This document shows positions 4,888-6,077 of a stretch of 6,077 nucleotides of DNA, one piece after another. Within the stretch, counting starts at the first letter, position 1. Every line of letters starts with the position of its first letter. Under the pieces are notes generated by a model. That model made no database searches. It was not told the DNA's origin and worked only from the letters and a program-made list of their open reading frames with translations. The DNA lies in assembly GCA_030596145.1 (NCBI GenBank), contig JAUVKS010000125.1, positions 1 through 6,077 on the forward strand, written 5' to 3'. The translations under genes were made by a program, and so were the position numbers. The DNA comes from Pseudomonadota bacterium. GTDB lineage: Bacteria; Desulfobacterota; Syntrophia; Syntrophales; JADFWA01.

Positions 4888-5322
4888 TTACCTTTTTACG
4901 ACAAGCACAGGCTTCTTGGCTTTTCTTATCACCTTTTCAGAAACAGACCCAAGGAACATTTCCTGGACATTACTCACTCCGTGAGACCCAATGACAATAG
5001 CGGAGACATCCTCCTCCTCTTCCACCTTCAATATTCCTATGAATGGTATTTCCTTCTCAATTCTTACCTTGACCTCAAAACCAGCCTCTTTCAGTTCGTC
5101 CTCTATTGAACTCATCTGGCTTGCTGCACTTGCTTCCCAATCCTTTTCTATTTGCAGAAAATCTTTGCTGGTATACATGGCCAGGGCGTCGAGGCTGCTT
5201 TTGTCAATGATATGCAGGACGACCACTTCTTCCGCACCAGCATCTTTTAACTGCTTAACAAAGTCCAGGGCACTCTTCGCTACATCTGAAAAATCGGTTG
5301 GATACAATATCTTCTTGAACAT
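4888..5322 (-). CDS. Universal stress protein (UspA family), ATP-binding type
   Basis: A small soluble nucleotide-binding protein of the Usp family, usually dimeric and induced by starvation or other stress. The 144 residues form a single Usp domain of normal length. The N-terminal strand ILYPTDFSD (5-13) carries the conserved Asp10. The ATP-binding signature G-x2-G-x9-G-S is complete: Gly112, Gly115, Gly125 and Ser126 in GSHGVSNVQEMFLGS. The protein ends with the typical PVLVVKR. ATG 5322 is preceded by a G-rich site (minus-strand complement of 5331-5335, GGGGG) 8 bases upstream. It is divergent from the GTPase gene and convergent with the dehydrogenase gene, so it is probably transcribed alone. 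The ligand and the inducing stress cannot be read from the sequence. Confidence 0.95.
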   Translation of the reverse strand: MFKKILYPTDFSDVAKSALDFVKQLKDAGAEEVVVLHIIDKSSLDALAMYTSKDFLQIEKDWEASAASQMSSIEDELKEAGFEVKVRIEKEIPFIGILKVEEEEDVSAIVIGSHGVSNVQEMFLGSVSEKVIRKAKKPVLVVKR

Positions 5323-5369
5323 TTTTCACACCCCCTTTCCAATGATTGTCAGTTGGTTACTTCATTACT

Positions 5370-5398
5370 ATTATACTTAAGATTATCTCCATTTTCTC
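5370..5398 (-). promoter_or_regulatory. Candidate promoter of the stress-protein gene
   Basis: Read on the minus strand, a perfect TATAAT lies at 5375-5370, about 48 bases upstream of the ATG. At a 17-base spacing the -35 position reads GAGAAA (5398-5393), only 3 of 6 matches to TTGACA. A good -10 with a poor -35 would suit an activated or alternative-sigma promoter, but this is inference. Confidence 0.4.
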
Positions 5399-5455
5399 GC
5401 ATATTCAGGCTCCAGTCAAGGAAAAATTAGGGGTAGAATTCTCTGTAAACATCAA

Positions 5456-5487
5456 TTGAATTTTCAGGCCGTTTTGGTGTATATAAT
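5456..5487 (+). promoter_or_regulatory. Candidate promoter of the GTPase gene
   Basis: TTGAAT (5456-5461) is followed by TGTATATAAT. Taking TATATA (5480-5485) as -10 gives an 18-base spacer; the perfect TATAAT at 5482-5487 gives 20, which is long. The site lies about 70 bases upstream of the GTPase ATG. Confidence 0.4.
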
Positions 5488-5555
5488 ATCTTATGCTCAA
5501 GTCATGCGTAATTTAAAAAAGATCCAACCATCTTACCGACGGGAGTGAAAAATCC

Positions 5556-6077
5556 ATGCCGGCCAATCTGCCACCAGCATATTTAGAAGCGGAAAAACGG
5601 TATAGAGAGGCAAAAACACCGGAAGCCAGAGTAGAAGTCTTAGAAGAAATGCTCACCATAGTGCCAAAACACAAGGGCACTGATAAACTCCGGGCTGATC
5701 TCCGTCGGCGCATTTCCAAATTTAAAGACCAGGCCCTGCATAAAAAGGGTGTCTCCAAGAAAAAGATTGCTTTTTTAATTGATAAGGAAGGAGCTGGTCA
5801 GGTTGTAGTTCTCGGCCCTCCCAATGCAGGCAAGTCAGCTCTTATTGATATATTAACGAATGCCTCACCGGAGGTGGCTGACTTTCCACACACAACGCAC
5901 AAGCCTACACCGGGAATGGTTCCCTATGAAGACATTCAGTTTCAACTCGTAGATACCCCACCCATTACCAGAGACTACATCGATCCTTTGATGGCAGACC
6001 TGATTAGGCGTGCAGACATTGTGGTCATCCTTCTGGATCTTTATGCCGACCCCTTGCGGCAATTCGAAGATATCATC
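5556..6077 (+). CDS. DRG/Obg-like GTPase, N-terminal part (cut by window end)
   Basis: The frame is open for 174 codons and runs off the window. After a charged helical N-terminus (residues 1-80; KHKGTDKLRADLRRRI at 38-53) comes a GTPase domain: P-loop GPPNAGKS at 87-94 (G1), FPHTTHKPTPG at 110-120 containing the switch I threonines (G2), and LVDTPP at 131-136 in place of the usual DxxG (G3). The helical start with a KHKGT motif resembles DRG-type GTPases, whose bacterial relatives often end in a TGS domain and associate with ribosomes; that C-terminus is outside the window. ATG 5556 follows GGGAG (5541-5545) by 10 bases. The NKxD motif for guanine recognition should lie beyond the edge. The GTPase call is firm; the subfamily is moderately supported. 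Confidence 0.88.
   Translation, partial: MPANLPPAYLEAEKRYREAKTPEARVEVLEEMLTIVPKHKGTDKLRADLRRRISKFKDQALHKKGVSKKKIAFLIDKEGAGQVVVLGPPNAGKSALIDILTNASPEVADFPHTTHKPTPGMVPYEDIQFQLVDTPPITRDYIDPLMADLIRRADIVVILLDLYADPLRQFEDII

Noticed and set aside
4822..5380. Plus-strand frames opposite the stress-protein gene
   Set aside because: They are shadows of the minus-strand Usp gene, whose complete ATP-binding signature makes it the real one.
1..6077. A new defence or mobile system
   Set aside because: All recognisable genes are housekeeping or single-gene types; no nuclease, transposase, integrase, toxin-antitoxin pair or phage gene was seen. No tRNA or rRNA gene was recognised either.

Overview
The window is a bacterial chromosomal segment with six protein genes separated by spacers full of palindromic repeats. 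The AT-leaning coding sequence, a bacterial-type purB, a small soluble universal stress protein, a DRG/TGS-like GTPase and dense extragenic hairpin repeats would fit an environmental Desulfobacterota (delta-proteobacterium-like) or Nitrospirota-type anaerobe. That assignment is a guess from gene flavour, because no rRNA or other taxonomic marker is present.

Layout. Positions 1-648 hold no convincing gene but at least six hairpin or palindromic repeats, the last of which runs almost into the ribosome binding site of purB. purB (649-1950, TTG start, adenylosuccinate lyase) overlaps by 4 bases a gene for a short unrecognised lipoprotein (1947-2555), so the two look like one translationally coupled unit. 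A repeat cluster (2582-2775) then leads straight into a gene for a two-helix membrane protein of unknown function (2796-3422). Another nested repeat (3422-3552) precedes a D-2-hydroxyacid dehydrogenase gene (3584-4600). A double-hairpin repeat (4657-4716) and a separate hairpin (4819-4849) fill the spacer between that gene and a convergent universal stress protein gene (4888-5322, minus strand). Divergent from it, after a spacer with promoter-like sequences, starts a GTPase gene (5556 onward) that is cut by the window end.

How the genes work together. Only purB and the lipoprotein gene are clearly linked. The other genes look like single-gene units: a metabolic NAD(P)-dependent oxidoreductase, a stress nucleotide-binding protein and a probable ribosome-associated GTPase. 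I see no defence system, mobile-element protein, CRISPR array or secondary-metabolite cluster.

The most notable feature is the repeat content. At least four families of small non-coding inverted-repeat elements occur, three of them in two or more copies within 6 kb. Two elements are nested inside an outer inverted repeat, and one family keeps its architecture while both arms of its stems differ. They occupy four of the five spacers and interrupt no recognised gene.
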